NCBI RefSeq assembly: GCF_042646205.1
Contig: NZ_JBHRTF010000002.1
Coordinates: 62,001-126,000, forward strand
DNA length: 64,000 bases
DNA from: Cellvibrio fontiphilus_A
GTDB lineage: Bacteria > Pseudomonadota > Gammaproteobacteria > Pseudomonadales > Cellvibrionaceae
Direction: 5' to 3'
Positions 9,045 to 18,347 of this stretch are shown one piece after another. The notes below the pieces were generated by a model. That model was not told where the DNA came from and did no database searches. It was given only the letters and a program-made list of their open reading frames with translations. Within the stretch, counting starts at the first letter, position 1. The number at the start of each line of letters is the position of its first letter. The position numbers and the translations under genes are program-made.

Positions 9045-9068
9045 ACGCCCGGCGCAATGTCCGGGCGT
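9045..9068 (-). terminator. hairpin between obgE and proB
   Basis: ACGCCCGG (9045-9052) pairs perfectly with CCGGGCGT (9061-9068) over an 8-base loop. On the minus strand it is followed by TTTTG, so it can act as a terminator or attenuator after obgE. Confidence 0.55.
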
Positions 9069-9107
9069 GAGATTACACTATATTTGCACCGCACTCATGT
9101 CGCGGGT

Positions 9108-10310
9108 TTAGTGATTCACGTAAATAACTTCAACGTCATAATCGTCTTCGTTGAAATTATCATCATCCTCTTCACCGCGCGCACGGCGCGCCTCGCGCTG
9201 ACGCTCACGCAATTCTTCAATACGATCACGCGCTTCCTGTGCCATTTGGTTTTGCATTTCCAACTCGCGCTCACGCACTTCAGGGTTGGTTTTTTCCTCC
9301 TCCCAAATCTGCTCCAGCAATTCCATCGCCTTGCCGGCAAGCGGCATAGTGCCTTCGCGATTCAACGCAGAAATACGAAACACCGGGCCAGTCCAACCCA
9401 GCTCATCCACCACTGCCTGACAGCGCGCTTCAACTTCATCGGGCGGCAACAAATCAATTTTATTGAGCAGCAACCAGCGGTCGCGCTTGGCGAGCGTCGG
9501 GCTGAATTTTTCCAATTCATTGGCGATGATACGCACGTTATCCGCCGGATTGGATTCATCTACCGGCGCCATATCCACCATGTGCATCAGAATACGGCAG
9601 CGGGTCAAATGCTTGAGGAAACGCACACCAAGACCCGCGCCTTCAGCAGCGCCTTCGATAACACCGGGAATATCCGCGATCACAAAACTGCGGTGCTGCT
9701 GCACTTTGACCACACCGAGATTGGGCACCAGGGTGGTAAAGGGATAATCCGCCACTTTGGGTTTGGCCGAACTCACCGCGCGAATGAAGCTGGATTTACC
9801 GGCATTGGGCAAACCGAGCATGCCAACGTCGGCCAACACTTTTAATTCGAGTTTCAGGTTGCGCATCTCGCCCGGTGTACCCAGTGAGGTTTTGCGCGGG
9901 GTGCGGTTGGTACTGGTTTTAAAACGGGTATTACCCAAACCGTGGAAACCGCCTTGCGCGACTTTTAATTTTTGGCCGTGCTCAGTCAGATCGCCAAAGA
10001 CTTCATCGGTATCAGTATCAATCACTGTGGTGCCAACGGGTACAGGCAGAAATAAATCGGCACCTTTGGCGCCGGTACAATCTTTACTGCCGCCTTTCTC
10101 GCCGTTTTCAGCGCGATACTTGGGCACGAAACGGTAATCGATCAGGGTATTCAGGTTTTCGTCGGCCACCAGATACACACTGCCGCCGTCGCCACCGTCA
10201 CCGCCGTCCGGGCCACCTTTGGAAATAAACTTTTCCCTCCGGAAGCTCATGAATCCGTTGCCACCGTTACCGGCTTCAACATGTATAGGGGCTTCATCAA
10301 CAAATTTCAC
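9108..10310 (-). CDS. obgE: GTPase ObgE/CgtA, ribosome assembly
   Basis: ObgE is an essential GTPase that binds the 50S subunit and acts in ribosome assembly and stress control. The 400-residue protein has the Gly-rich Obg domain at residues 1-158 (GNGGNGFMSFRREKF and repeated GGDGG turns). The G domain follows, with G1 GLPNAGKSS at 166-174, the G3 motif DIPGVIEGA, and LLNKIDLL as G4. It ends in an acidic tail (GEEDDDNFNEDDYD), common in Obg proteins of this group. It lies behind rplU and rpmA, with a terminator at 10421 between. Confidence 0.98.
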   Translation of the reverse strand: MKFVDEAPIHVEAGNGGNGFMSFRREKFISKGGPDGGDGGDGGSVYLVADENLNTLIDYRFVPKYRAENGEKGGSKDCTGAKGADLFLPVPVGTTVIDTDTDEVFGDLTEHGQKLKVAQGGFHGLGNTRFKTSTNRTPRKTSLGTPGEMRNLKLELKVLADVGMLGLPNAGKSSFIRAVSSAKPKVADYPFTTLVPNLGVVKVQQHRSFVIADIPGVIEGAAEGAGLGVRFLKHLTRCRILMHMVDMAPVDESNPADNVRIIANELEKFSPTLAKRDRWLLLNKIDLLPPDEVEARCQAVVDELGWTGPVFRISALNREGTMPLAGKAMELLEQIWEEEKTNPEVRERELEMQNQMAQEARDRIEELRERQREARRARGEEDDDNFNEDDYDVEVIYVNH

Positions 10311-10420
10311 AACACACTCCAGAGGAATAAAAATAACAAAACAAAAAATAATTCAAACTTAAATATATCGTCGCTCCTGTGCATCCATGCACTCGCGACA
10401 TACCATTCGTCCTGAATATA

Positions 10421-10452
10421 AAAAAGCCCTGACGGAAACGGCAGGGCTTTTT
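10421..10452 (-). terminator. terminator downstream of rpmA
   Basis: AAAAAGCCCTG (10421-10431) pairs perfectly with CAGGGCTTTTT (10442-10452) around a 10-base loop. A-rich and T-rich flanks give U-tracts in both directions. It follows rpmA on the minus strand and probably sets a partial stop before obgE. Confidence 0.85.
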
Positions 10453-10507
10453 TATTGTTCTTTATCGCCCACTGCAAGCAGCAAGCTTGGCTGGTTTCAG
10501 CGCAGTA

Positions 10508-10768
10508 TTAAACAGCAGGAATGATGCTGACGTACTGACGACCAAAAGCGCCTTTGATTTCGAACTTAACAGTACCGTCCACTTTCGCGAACAGTGTGTG
10601 GTCTTTACCCAGACCTACGTTTGGACCAGCGTGGAACTTGGTACCACGTTGACGAACGATGATGCTGCCGCCAGAAATCAATTCGCCGCCGTAGGCTTTA
10701 ACACCAAGGCGTTTCGCTTCTGAATCGCGACCGTTACGGGAACTACCAACCCCTTTCTTGTGAGCCAT
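10508..10768 (-). CDS. rpmA: 50S ribosomal protein L27
   Basis: L27 reaches toward the peptidyl-transferase centre of the 50S subunit. The 86-residue protein begins MAHKKGVGSSRNGRDSEAKR and contains the conserved GSIIVRQRGTKFH, at the usual family length. There is no N-terminal extension of the type cleaved by Prp in Firmicutes. It follows rplU by 16 bp, consistent with one transcript. Confidence 0.98.
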   Translation of the reverse strand: MAHKKGVGSSRNGRDSEAKRLGVKAYGGELISGGSIIVRQRGTKFHAGPNVGLGKDHTLFAKVDGTVKFEIKGAFGRQYVSIIPAV

Positions 10769-10784
10769 TTTCTAGCCTCCTCAA

Positions 10785-11102
10785 TTAACCGTTGATTGCA
10801 GTGATTTTCACTTCAGTGAACCACTGACGATGACCTTGACGCTTCATGTGGTGCTTACGACGACGGAATTTGATGATTTTCACTTTGTCAGCACGACCAT
10901 GGGCAACCACTTCTGCAGTGATTGTTGCGCCTTCAACAACAGGAGCGCCAATCTTGACGTCTGCACCGTTGGCAACCAGGTAAACTTTGTCGAATTGAAC
11001 AACGCCACCGGTGGCGAAATCGATTTTTTCGAGTTTGAGGGTTTCACCCACAACTACGCGATGCTGTTTGCCACCGCTTTCAAAAATTGCGTATGCGCTC
11101 AT
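10785..11102 (-). CDS. rplU: 50S ribosomal protein L21
   Basis: L21 binds 23S rRNA and requires L20 for assembly. The 105-residue protein starts MSAYAIFESGGKQHRV and ends with the basic block KIIKFRRRKHHMKRQGHRQ, which is diagnostic of L21. It is the first gene of the rplU-rpmA pair. A good promoter lies 111 bp upstream, so the transcript has a leader of about 100 bases. Confidence 0.98.
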   Translation of the reverse strand: MSAYAIFESGGKQHRVVVGETLKLEKIDFATGGVVQFDKVYLVANGADVKIGAPVVEGATITAEVVAHGRADKVKIIKFRRRKHHMKRQGHRQWFTEVKITAING

Positions 11103-11212
11103 TTATTGCTCCAAACTAATCACCCATTACTGGGCTTGGACGACACGAAGTAGCCGGGCGAAATGCCTTGGCGTTTGGGACTAGCGTCGTATACCTGATT
11201 TCAGGGGCGGCG

Positions 11213-11241
11213 ATTGTATGCCTTATGATCAATTGAAGCAA
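11213..11241 (-). promoter_or_regulatory. predicted sigma-70 promoter for rplU-rpmA
   Basis: On the minus strand, TTGCTT (11241-11236) is followed after exactly 17 bases by TACAAT (11218-11213). Both are close to the sigma-70 consensus. A start site near 11206 would leave a leader of about 100 bases before rplU. I did not find a recognisable leader structure in it. Confidence 0.65.
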
Positions 11242-11572
11242 CTACTGAAGCGACTCGTGCCAGTACTCTGCGTGAGCAGCCAAGTAAGCCCGCACTCCCA
11301 AACGCTACTTTTCTACTCAAAAAATATTCAACATGCCTTATTGCGGCAATTTAGCTCATTATTTCCTCAAAAATTCACTTGATTTTCAGGCAACCTCCGT
11401 TTCAAATACGCAAAGCGATACGATTCGTAACACAGAGGCAGAATAAACTGCCCATATCCCCATCAACAGTGCCCTCAAATCACCAAAGCTGCCACACGAA
11501 CTGCCGGCATAACAACGGCAATGGTGCATGGCCTGCAACGCACTAACACAAGGACACAGGGGAGCACCTTTC
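11242..11572. other. intergenic region between divergent rplU and protease genes
   Basis: No gene is visible in this stretch. It must hold the promoter of the protease gene, but no convincing -35/-10 pair stands out. A 10-base sequence at 11296-11305 (TCCCAAACGC) is the reverse complement of 11171-11180 in the rplU leader, which is probably chance. Confidence 0.5.
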
Positions 11573-13687
11573 ATGTATTCAGCCATTTTTAAGCCGCAAC
11601 TGGCGGGATTTATTTGCACATTGATCTGCGCCTTCGCGAGCCTAGCGGTAGCTGCTGATAAGCCTGCACCTATTTACGGATTGGATCATCCACTACGCAT
11701 TCCCGATCAGTATGTGGTTGTACTAAAACCCCAAGCCAATGCCCAAAACAAAGCCACACTGAATGCGCTAAAACAGGAATTGGGTGACAAAGGCTTTGTT
11801 GTGGAGCATCAGTTCAAGCGCGCCCTGCAGGGCTTCAAAATCAATATCGGCAAGAGCAGTGGCGCCAGATTGGCCATTAACTCAAATAGCCTCGACGCAC
11901 TATCACGCAACCCTCAAGTAGCTTTTATTGAAGCTGACCGCTGGGTATATGCCGACCAGATTAATACCAATGTGCGAACCCAAAGCCCGGTGGTCTGGGG
12001 TTTGGATAGAATCGATCAGGAACACCTGCCGTTAAGCAATAGTTACACTTACAACCGCACAGGTGCGGGCGTAAACGTATATGTCATCGACTCGGGCATA
12101 CGGGCTGACCATCAGGAATTTACCGGGCGGGTAGCCGGAGGGGTGAGCTTTGCAAACAACCCTTCCGCACTGGATGACTGCACCGGCCACGGCACCCATG
12201 TGGCGGGCACCATCGGCGGCAATATGTTCGGTGTTGCCAAGGAAGTAACACTATGGTCTGTAAGGGTTTTTGACTGTAGCAATACCACCTCATGGAGCCA
12301 AATCCTTGCGGGATTGGAATGGGTTATCGCTAATCACCAACGTCCTGCAGTAGTAAACATGAGCTTGGGCGGCAGCCGCTTTAACAGCATCAACCTGGCG
12401 GTGGACAACGCAGTTTCGGCCGGGATCAGCGTGGTAGTAGCAGCAGGCAATAGCAACGAGGATGCCTGCAACACCTCACCTGCAAGCGCCAAGAGTGCAC
12501 TCACTGTAGGCGCCAGCACACTCACTGACAGCCGGGCAGACTTTTCCAACTGGGGCAGCTGCATTGATTTGTTCGCACCGGGTCAGTACATAAGCTCCAG
12601 TTGGCACACCAGCACGACTGCCATCAATTCACAGAGCGGTACATCCATGGCAGCGCCCCATGTTGCCGGCGTTGTAGCGCTCTACCTCCAGCAACAACCA
12701 CAGGCAGCCCCCGCACAGGTAGCACAGGCACTTGCTGATAAGGCCAACAAGAGCAAACTCCTCAATACCGGCAGTGGCTCACCCAACCTTTTGCTATCGA
12801 GCAACATCACCGGGTTCAACGCCAACTTTGAGCAACTGACGTTTCGCGGTGATGCCAATAACTGGGCCGCCACCCCCATGACGCTGGTGGCCGACAACAC
12901 CTGGGAAATCCAGATAACGCAAGCCGCAGGCACCAGCATGCAGTTCAAATTTGACCTTCTGGGTGACTGGTATCAAAACTACGGCGATAACGAGGGCGAC
13001 GGCCAAGCAGAGCCTTACGGGAATAATATTAAATTGCCCTGCGGCGGCAACCATCGCATTCGCTTCGATGACCGAAACCTGCGCTATTCAATAGAAACAA
13101 CCCCAGCCTGCAGTAGGGCCGACTGGAAGCGCACAGTGATTTTTATCGAGGGCATCACACAAACTAATCAGAACTTGTTCATCCGCGGCGGTATAGACCA
13201 TGCGTATGCAGCCCAGCAGGGAATTAACTGTACCGCGGAAAATCAGCACTGCGCCATTCCCATCCGCCATCTAAATCTACGCAACGCCACTAGCGCGCCC
13301 TGGAAACAAGGCGATGATTTTCTGGATTGGTATGGCGCCGAGGCCACCCAGAGTAGCAGCGCCCAAGGCTCGCCACTGGATTGGACCACCAATATCTGGC
13401 CCGCCGCCTGGGGGGCTGCACGTTATGTCAGCAGCGATGGCTATGGCTTAAGCCCACTGAACTTGTGGGGCAGTCATTACTGGATGCTGGATGTGGAAAT
13501 GGACTGCTCGCGCACCCGCAACGGCTGGTTTGAATTTAAATCTTTCATCAGCAACGGTGCGGGCTGGGAGGGCAACATCAGCCAGCCCGGCGCGCCCTAT
13601 GCGAGCAGCAACCATTTTGCGCAGTGTGGGCGGATCTCCAGCTTCCGCCGCAATCAGGACAATCAGGTTTGGGTCGGCGACTTCTAG
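11573..13687 (+). CDS. secreted subtilisin-family protease with starch-binding-like and amylase-type C-terminal domains
   Basis: This 704-residue exported serine protease has a signal peptide (about residues 1-28) and an inhibitor I9-type propeptide (about 45-127). The proteinase-K-like S8 domain carries all catalytic residues: Asp173 (VIDSGIRADH), His206 (GHGTHVAG) and Ser358 (SGTSMAAPH), with oxyanion Asn293. Residues about 425-515 (FRGDANNWAATPM and repeated turns) look like the starch-binding-like module of bacterial amylases. Residues about 520-704 (IRGGIDHAYA, CAIPIRHLN, HYWMLDVEMDC) resemble the C-terminal domain of gammaproteobacterial alpha-amylases. The start is chosen for the GGGGAG nine bases upstream and the signal peptide. 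The substrate is unknown. Confidence 0.87.
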   Translation: MYSAIFKPQLAGFICTLICAFASLAVAADKPAPIYGLDHPLRIPDQYVVVLKPQANAQNKATLNALKQELGDKGFVVEHQFKRALQGFKINIGKSSGARLAINSNSLDALSRNPQVAFIEADRWVYADQINTNVRTQSPVVWGLDRIDQEHLPLSNSYTYNRTGAGVNVYVIDSGIRADHQEFTGRVAGGVSFANNPSALDDCTGHGTHVAGTIGGNMFGVAKEVTLWSVRVFDCSNTTSWSQILAGLEWVIANHQRPAVVNMSLGGSRFNSINLAVDNAVSAGISVVVAAGNSNEDACNTSPASAKSALTVGASTLTDSRADFSNWGSCIDLFAPGQYISSSWHTSTTAINSQSGTSMAAPHVAGVVALYLQQQPQAAPAQVAQALADKANKSKLLNTGSGSPNLLLSSNITGFNANFEQLTFRGDANNWAATPMTLVADNTWEIQITQAAGTSMQFKFDLLGDWYQNYGDNEGDGQAEPYGNNIKLPCGGNHRIRFDDRNLRYSIETTPACSRADWKRTVIFIEGITQTNQNLFIRGGIDHAYAAQQGINCTAENQHCAIPIRHLNLRNATSAPWKQGDDFLDWYGAEATQSSSAQGSPLDWTTNIWPAAWGAARYVSSDGYGLSPLNLWGSHYWMLDVEMDCSRTRNGWFEFKSFISNGAGWEGNISQPGAPYASSNHFAQCGRISSFRRNQDNQVWVGDF

Positions 13688-13709
13688 CTCGCCGACTGGC
13701 ATAAAAACG

Positions 13710-14654
13710 TCAATGCTTGCTGGCAGGCGCAGGGGATAACAGGCCCAGCGCCGCCAGCCAGGATTCCAATGCCAGCGGCCAGTTGGATACCGTGCCCTGC
13801 CCTTGGATCATGCCCACACCATGAATACCTGAGTTGTAGATATGCAGCTCGGATTGTTTATTGAACTTCTGCACTTCATTAAAAAACATCAGGCTGTTGC
13901 CCACCGGCACCGCCTGATCGCCCACACCATGCAACATAAACACGGGCGGAATATCCGCTTTCACTTGTGTCTGCAGGGAGTTTTCACTGAGCAACCTAGA
14001 ATCGGGGTTATCTCCTAACAGCGCCTTGCGTGAACCTGCATGGGCATCAGCACCTTCGAGGGTGATAACGGGATAACCGAGGATGGCAAAATCCGGGCGG
14101 GCGCTGATCGCCGCGAGCGGGTCATTCTCAAACCCAAAATCATGGCGCGTGGCGACACTGGCCGCCAAATGGCCACCGGCTGAAAAACCGATTACACCTA
14201 TTTTGCCCGGCTCTATGCCCCATGCCCCGGCATGTTTACGCACTTGCCGCACCGCGCGCAGGCCGTCCAACAAGGGCGCCGGAAAGCCGTGCTCCTGCAT
14301 TCGATACTTGACCACAAACGCCGCCACGCCCCGCGCAGCAAACCATTTGGCAATGTCGTGCCCCTCGTGATTGATCGCCAGACGCACATAACCACCACCG
14401 GGAAAAATCACCACCGCCGCGCCATTGGCCTTGGCCGCCTCTGGCCAATAGGGCGTCATTGAGGCGTTATCCACCGCATAGACTCGCTGGTCTTTGACGT
14501 GCTCACGGTCAGGGCTGACCAAAGGTTTTTCATCCCAAAGGTAAAAAGCACCAACAGGGCGCGAAGCGGAAGGCTGATCGGCAAACACGTGAGGGGTTAC
14601 TCCAATACAAAAAAAGCAAAACACAGGCAGGAAAATGCGATGAATAACAGACAT
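13710..14654 (-). CDS. secreted alpha/beta-hydrolase, probable carbohydrate esterase
   Basis: The 314-residue protein has a signal peptide (cleavage near VFA-DQPS) and one alpha/beta-hydrolase domain. The oxyanion-loop motif FPGGGYV precedes the nucleophile elbow GFSAGG, with Ser158 as nucleophile. The likely acid lies in HGVGDQAVP and the catalytic His in SGIHGVG. This arrangement fits the bifunctional feruloyl/acetyl esterase-like group often annotated next to xylanases. It is convergent with the protease gene, 22 bp apart. Substrate assignment to acetylated or feruloylated polysaccharide is inference from family and genome context. Confidence 0.82.
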   Translation of the reverse strand: MSVIHRIFLPVFCFFCIGVTPHVFADQPSASRPVGAFYLWDEKPLVSPDREHVKDQRVYAVDNASMTPYWPEAAKANGAAVVIFPGGGYVRLAINHEGHDIAKWFAARGVAAFVVKYRMQEHGFPAPLLDGLRAVRQVRKHAGAWGIEPGKIGVIGFSAGGHLAASVATRHDFGFENDPLAAISARPDFAILGYPVITLEGADAHAGSRKALLGDNPDSRLLSENSLQTQVKADIPPVFMLHGVGDQAVPVGNSLMFFNEVQKFNKQSELHIYNSGIHGVGMIQGQGTVSNWPLALESWLAALGLLSPAPASKH

Positions 14655-14765
14655 AGGGAGATCTCGTCAGAAACGCCGGTTAATAATGACTGACCGGTTT
14701 GACCAATGCCGACATAAGTCGTTTGAGCGGTATGCCTTTTTTAAACTACCAGGCCTTTTAAGAAG

Positions 14766-14789
14766 ATCGCCCGGTATTGGCCGGGCGAT
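14766..14789 (-). terminator. hairpin downstream of the small conserved gene
   Basis: ATCGCCCGG (14766-14774) pairs with CCGGGCGAT (14781-14789) over TATTGG. The minus-strand tail is only CTTCTT, so this is a modest terminator candidate. Confidence 0.45.
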
Positions 14790-14814
14790 GAAATCATAGC
14801 AGCTGCAACCAGCT

Positions 14815-15165
14815 TCAGTGCAAATGGGTTTCGTCGTCACCCCACCAGTGATGCAACTGCCAATCCACCCGGGTTGGGTCGGCGGCGCGCAACAGCCAAT
14901 CGCCGGCAATTAACTCCCACTCATACAGCCCCAATTTTAAATCCGACCAGACACTATGCGCATCCTCGCGGATGTAGGCCTTAGCCAGATCCACCTCTTC
15001 ACCCAGCATTTGCTCTGCCGTTAGCTCCAGCTTGACCAGCTCATCCACCTCTTGTTTTAACGCCCCCAGAGCCCCTGTCTCTTCCGGGCTAAAGGGCAGA
15101 TCAAGCTGGTTGACGTGATAGGGATTGCCAGCCTTTTTGGGGCTCGAATTGTCAGTCGGCTTCAT
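14815..15165 (-). CDS. small conserved protein, resembles the N-terminal part of YbeL/DUF1451 without its zinc ribbon
   Basis: The 116-residue protein is acidic and helical, with no Cys at all. The stretch from about residue 36 to 105 (LKQEVDELVKLE, YIREDAHSVWSDLK, LLRAADPTRVDWQ) recalls the helical part of YbeL-type zinc-ribbon proteins, whose gene sits beside leuS in enterics. The C-terminal zinc ribbon of that family is missing here; the protein stops at HWWGDDETHLH. It is divergent from leuS. The resemblance is by eye and modest. Function is unknown. Confidence 0.6.
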   Translation of the reverse strand: MKPTDNSSPKKAGNPYHVNQLDLPFSPEETGALGALKQEVDELVKLELTAEQMLGEEVDLAKAYIREDAHSVWSDLKLGLYEWELIAGDWLLRAADPTRVDWQLHHWWGDDETHLH

Positions 15166-15309
15166 GGTAAATAGCTCCCGTATACGGATTAGATATTTAT
15201 ACCCACACAGGCAGTACAGCCTCTATAATCTCCGCCTTTCTCATAGTCTATCTATTGTATAAAACTTCACCTTCAGTATAGGCCCTAGATTCCAATGCAC
15301 GAGCGCCCC

Positions 15310-17772
15310 ATGCAAGAACAATACTCCCCCGCCGATGTAGAAGCCCAAGCCCAGCAGTACTGGGAAGCCAATAACAGCTTCAAAGTGGTTGAAGACCCCA
15401 GCAAAGAAAAATTCTATTGTCTGGCGATGTTCCCCTACCCCAGCGGCAAGCTACACATGGGGCACGTGCGCAACTACACCATTACCGATGTGATCGCCCG
15501 CTACCAGCGTATGCAGGGCAAAAACGTGCTGCATCCTATGGGCTGGGACGCCTTTGGCCTGCCGGCAGAAAACGCCGCGCTGCAGCGCCAAACTGCACCG
15601 GCTGCCTGGACTTATTCCAACACTGATCACATGCGCAACCAGCTCAAACAGCTGGGTTTCGGTTTTGATTGGTCGCGCGAGCTGACCACCTGTAAACCTG
15701 AGTACTACAAATGGGAGCAGTGGTTCTTTACCCGCTTGTACGAAAAAGGGCTGGTGTACAAACGCATGGCGACAGTGAACTGGGACCCGGTAGATCACAC
15801 TGTACTGGCCAACGAGCAGGTGATTGATGGGCGCGGCTGGCGTTCAGGCGCATTGGTTGAGCGCAAAGAGATTCCGCAGTGGTTTATCAAAATCACCGCC
15901 TATGCCGAAGAACTGTTGAATGATCTGGACAAGCTGCCCAACTGGCCAGAGCAGGTCAAAACCATGCAGCGCAACTGGATCGGTAAAAGCCGCGGCTTGG
16001 AGATGCATTTTGATTTGGCATCGCCGGTGGGCGAGTTTACCGGTTTTGATATCTACACCACCCGCCCCGATACCATCATGGGCGTGACCTACGTGAGCCT
16101 TGCGGCTGAACACCCTATTTCCAAACTACTGTCAGAAAGCAATCCGGCACTGGCGCAATTTATCGCTGAGTGCAAAGTGCAATCGGTAGCGGAAGCCGAT
16201 ATGGCGACCATGGAAAAACGCGGCATGGATACCGGCATCAAAGCCCTGCACCCGATTACCGGCGAGCCAGTATCTGTATGGGTCGCCAACTATGTGCTTA
16301 TGGACTACGGCTCAGGCGCAGTGATGGCTGTACCAGCGCACGATCAGCGCGATTACGAATTTGCCAAGAAATACAACCTGCCAATCTCTCAAGTTATTGC
16401 TCCGCAGAATGGCGAAGCCATTGACTTGGACAAAGCCGCCTTCACCGAAAAAGGTGTGCTGGTCAATTCCGGCGAATACGACGGCCTGGACTTCAACGCT
16501 GCCTTTGACGCCATCGCCAGCACCCTGGAAATGGCTGGTAAAGGTCAGGTGAAAATCAACTATCGCCTGCGCGACTGGGGTGTTTCCCGTCAGCGTTACT
16601 GGGGCGCACCTATCCCTATGTTCAACTTGCCCGACGGCGGTGAAATTCCGGTTCCGGCGCACAAGCTCCCAGTATTGCTGCCGGAAGATGTGGTGATGAA
16701 CGGTGTGCACTCGCCCATCAAAGCCGACCCGGAATGGCGCAAAGCCGAGTTGGATGGCCAAGCGGTTGAACGCGAAACCGATACCTTCGATACCTTTATG
16801 GAATCCAGCTGGTACTACGCGCGCTACACCTGCCCCAACTTTGAAGGCGGCATGCTCGACAAAGCCGCGGCCGATTATTGGCTTCCAGTGGACCAATACG
16901 TTGGCGGCATCGAACACGCCATCCTCCACCTGCTCTACTCGCGCTTCTTCCACAAGTTGATGCGCGACGAAGGTCTGGTGAGCTGCGACGAGCCCTTCGA
17001 GCGTTTGCTCTGCCAAGGCATGGTACTCAAAGACGGCACCAAGATGAGCAAATCCAAAGGCAACACCGTTGACCCGGAAGAGCTGATCAACCAATACGGC
17101 GCCGATACCGTTCGTTTGTTCTCCATGTTTGCTGCACCACCAGAGCAGAGCATGGAGTGGAGCGACTCCGGCGTTGAAGGCGCCAACCGTTTCTTGCGCC
17201 GTTTGTGGAAAGCAGTGGAAGGCCATATCAACGCGGGCACACCGGGCAAGCTTGATGTCAACGCACTGCCGCAAGCGCAAAAAGACTTGCGCCGCAAAAC
17301 CCATGAGACCATCCAAAAAGTCAGTGACGACTATGGCCGCCGCCAAACCTTTAACACGGCGATTGCCGCCACCATGGAATTGCTGAACGAGACCAGCAAA
17401 CTCGCCGACCGCGCCAATCCACTCGGATTAGCCGTTGAACGCGAAGCGCTGGAAGCGGCGATTTTGTTGCTCGCCCCGATTGTGCCGCACATTAGCCATT
17501 CACTCTGGCAAGCGCTCGGCCATACCACTATTGCGCTCAATGAAAAATGGCCAACATTGGACGAGAGCGCTCTCACCCGCTCCACCATCGAAGTCGTTGT
17601 GCAGGTGAACGGCAAGCTGCGCGGCAAGTTGGATGCGCCGGTAGATGCCCCCAAAGAGCAACTGGAAGCACTGGCGCTGGCGCAAGAAAATGTGCAGAAG
17701 TTTTTGGAAGACATCAGCGTGCGCAAGGTGATTGTTGTGCCCAACAAACTTGTAAACATTGTTGCCAATTGA
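15310..17772 (+). CDS. leuS: leucyl-tRNA synthetase
   Basis: LeuRS charges tRNA-Leu. The 820-residue class I synthetase starts MQEQYSPADVE, matching the start of E. coli LeuS. The frame is open five codons upstream to another ATG at 15295, but the homologous start is 15310; no strong ribosome-binding site favours either. The HIGH signature is PYPSGKLHMGH (about residues 42-52) and the KMSKS loop is at 578-582. The CP1 editing domain spans the middle (TTRPDTIMGVTYV). It heads leuS-lptE-holA, a common gammaproteobacterial order. Confidence 0.98.
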   Translation: MQEQYSPADVEAQAQQYWEANNSFKVVEDPSKEKFYCLAMFPYPSGKLHMGHVRNYTITDVIARYQRMQGKNVLHPMGWDAFGLPAENAALQRQTAPAAWTYSNTDHMRNQLKQLGFGFDWSRELTTCKPEYYKWEQWFFTRLYEKGLVYKRMATVNWDPVDHTVLANEQVIDGRGWRSGALVERKEIPQWFIKITAYAEELLNDLDKLPNWPEQVKTMQRNWIGKSRGLEMHFDLASPVGEFTGFDIYTTRPDTIMGVTYVSLAAEHPISKLLSESNPALAQFIAECKVQSVAEADMATMEKRGMDTGIKALHPITGEPVSVWVANYVLMDYGSGAVMAVPAHDQRDYEFAKKYNLPISQVIAPQNGEAIDLDKAAFTEKGVLVNSGEYDGLDFNAAFDAIASTLEMAGKGQVKINYRLRDWGVSRQRYWGAPIPMFNLPDGGEIPVPAHKLPVLLPEDVVMNGVHSPIKADPEWRKAELDGQAVERETDTFDTFMESSWYYARYTCPNFEGGMLDKAAADYWLPVDQYVGGIEHAILHLLYSRFFHKLMRDEGLVSCDEPFERLLCQGMVLKDGTKMSKSKGNTVDPEELINQYGADTVRLFSMFAAPPEQSMEWSDSGVEGANRFLRRLWKAVEGHINAGTPGKLDVNALPQAQKDLRRKTHETIQKVSDDYGRRQTFNTAIAATMELLNETSKLADRANPLGLAVEREALEAAILLLAPIVPHISHSLWQALGHTTIALNEKWPTLDESALTRSTIEVVVQVNGKLRGKLDAPVDAPKEQLEALALAQENVQKFLEDISVRKVIVVPNKLVNIVAN

Positions 17773-17817
17773 TTATCAACGGCGGGTTGCCACGCGAACC
17801 CGCCCTACGGATTTTTT

Positions 17818-18345
17818 ATGCAAAAAATTATCGCCAGTCTATTAATTCTCACCCTCTCTGCTTGCGGCTGGCATTTGCGCGGTTCAACGGCCGATGGCGA
17901 CAAACTGGCAATGACCACACCGCTCAATCTGATTATCACCAGCGAGGACAACCACACCCCGCTTACCGATGCGCTGCGTCAATCGCTACAGCCATTTAAT
18001 ATCACCGAAATAAACAGCCCTACTGCCGATTCATTAACCTTGTCGCTGCAGGCAGAAATAATGGATAAACGCACCGCGGGTGTGGGCAGCAATGCACTGA
18101 CCAGCGCCTATGAAATTATCCTGACTGTGGATTATGCGGTGAGCAATCAGGCGGGAGTGATTACTCCGCTCAATACCCGCGCACGGGTTTCACGCAGCTA
18201 CGATTACAACGTGAATAACGCCAACAGTGCAGCGCGGGAAGAGGAACTGGTACTGCGGGAAATGCGTCGCGAATTGGCGCAAACTATTTTGCGCCGCACC
18301 AAAACCCTCTCTACCAAACCCGTCAAACCTGCGGCAACGAAATAG
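17818..18345 (+). CDS. lptE: LPS-assembly lipoprotein LptE
   Basis: LptE plugs the LptD barrel and delivers lipopolysaccharide to the outer membrane. The 175-residue precursor has a short lipoprotein signal with lipobox LSAC (Cys16) followed by GWHLRG, the hallmark LptE start. A Lys/Pro-rich tail ends the protein. It starts 45 bp after leuS and ends 2 bp before holA, so the three genes are probably co-transcribed. Confidence 0.94.
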   Translation: MQKIIASLLILTLSACGWHLRGSTADGDKLAMTTPLNLIITSEDNHTPLTDALRQSLQPFNITEINSPTADSLTLSLQAEIMDKRTAGVGSNALTSAYEIILTVDYAVSNQAGVITPLNTRARVSRSYDYNVNNANSAAREEELVLREMRRELAQTILRRTKTLSTKPVKPAATK

Positions 18346-18347
18346 TC

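Noticed and set aside
11171..11305. A 10-base inverted repeat (GCGTTTGGGA and TCCCAAACGC) 115 bases apart
   Set aside because: The arms are short and far apart, and one lies in the rplU leader. Chance is the simplest explanation.
16312..17346. A 344-codon open frame antisense to leuS
   Set aside because: The leuS reading frame is certain. The antisense product has no recognisable family and no ribosome-binding site.
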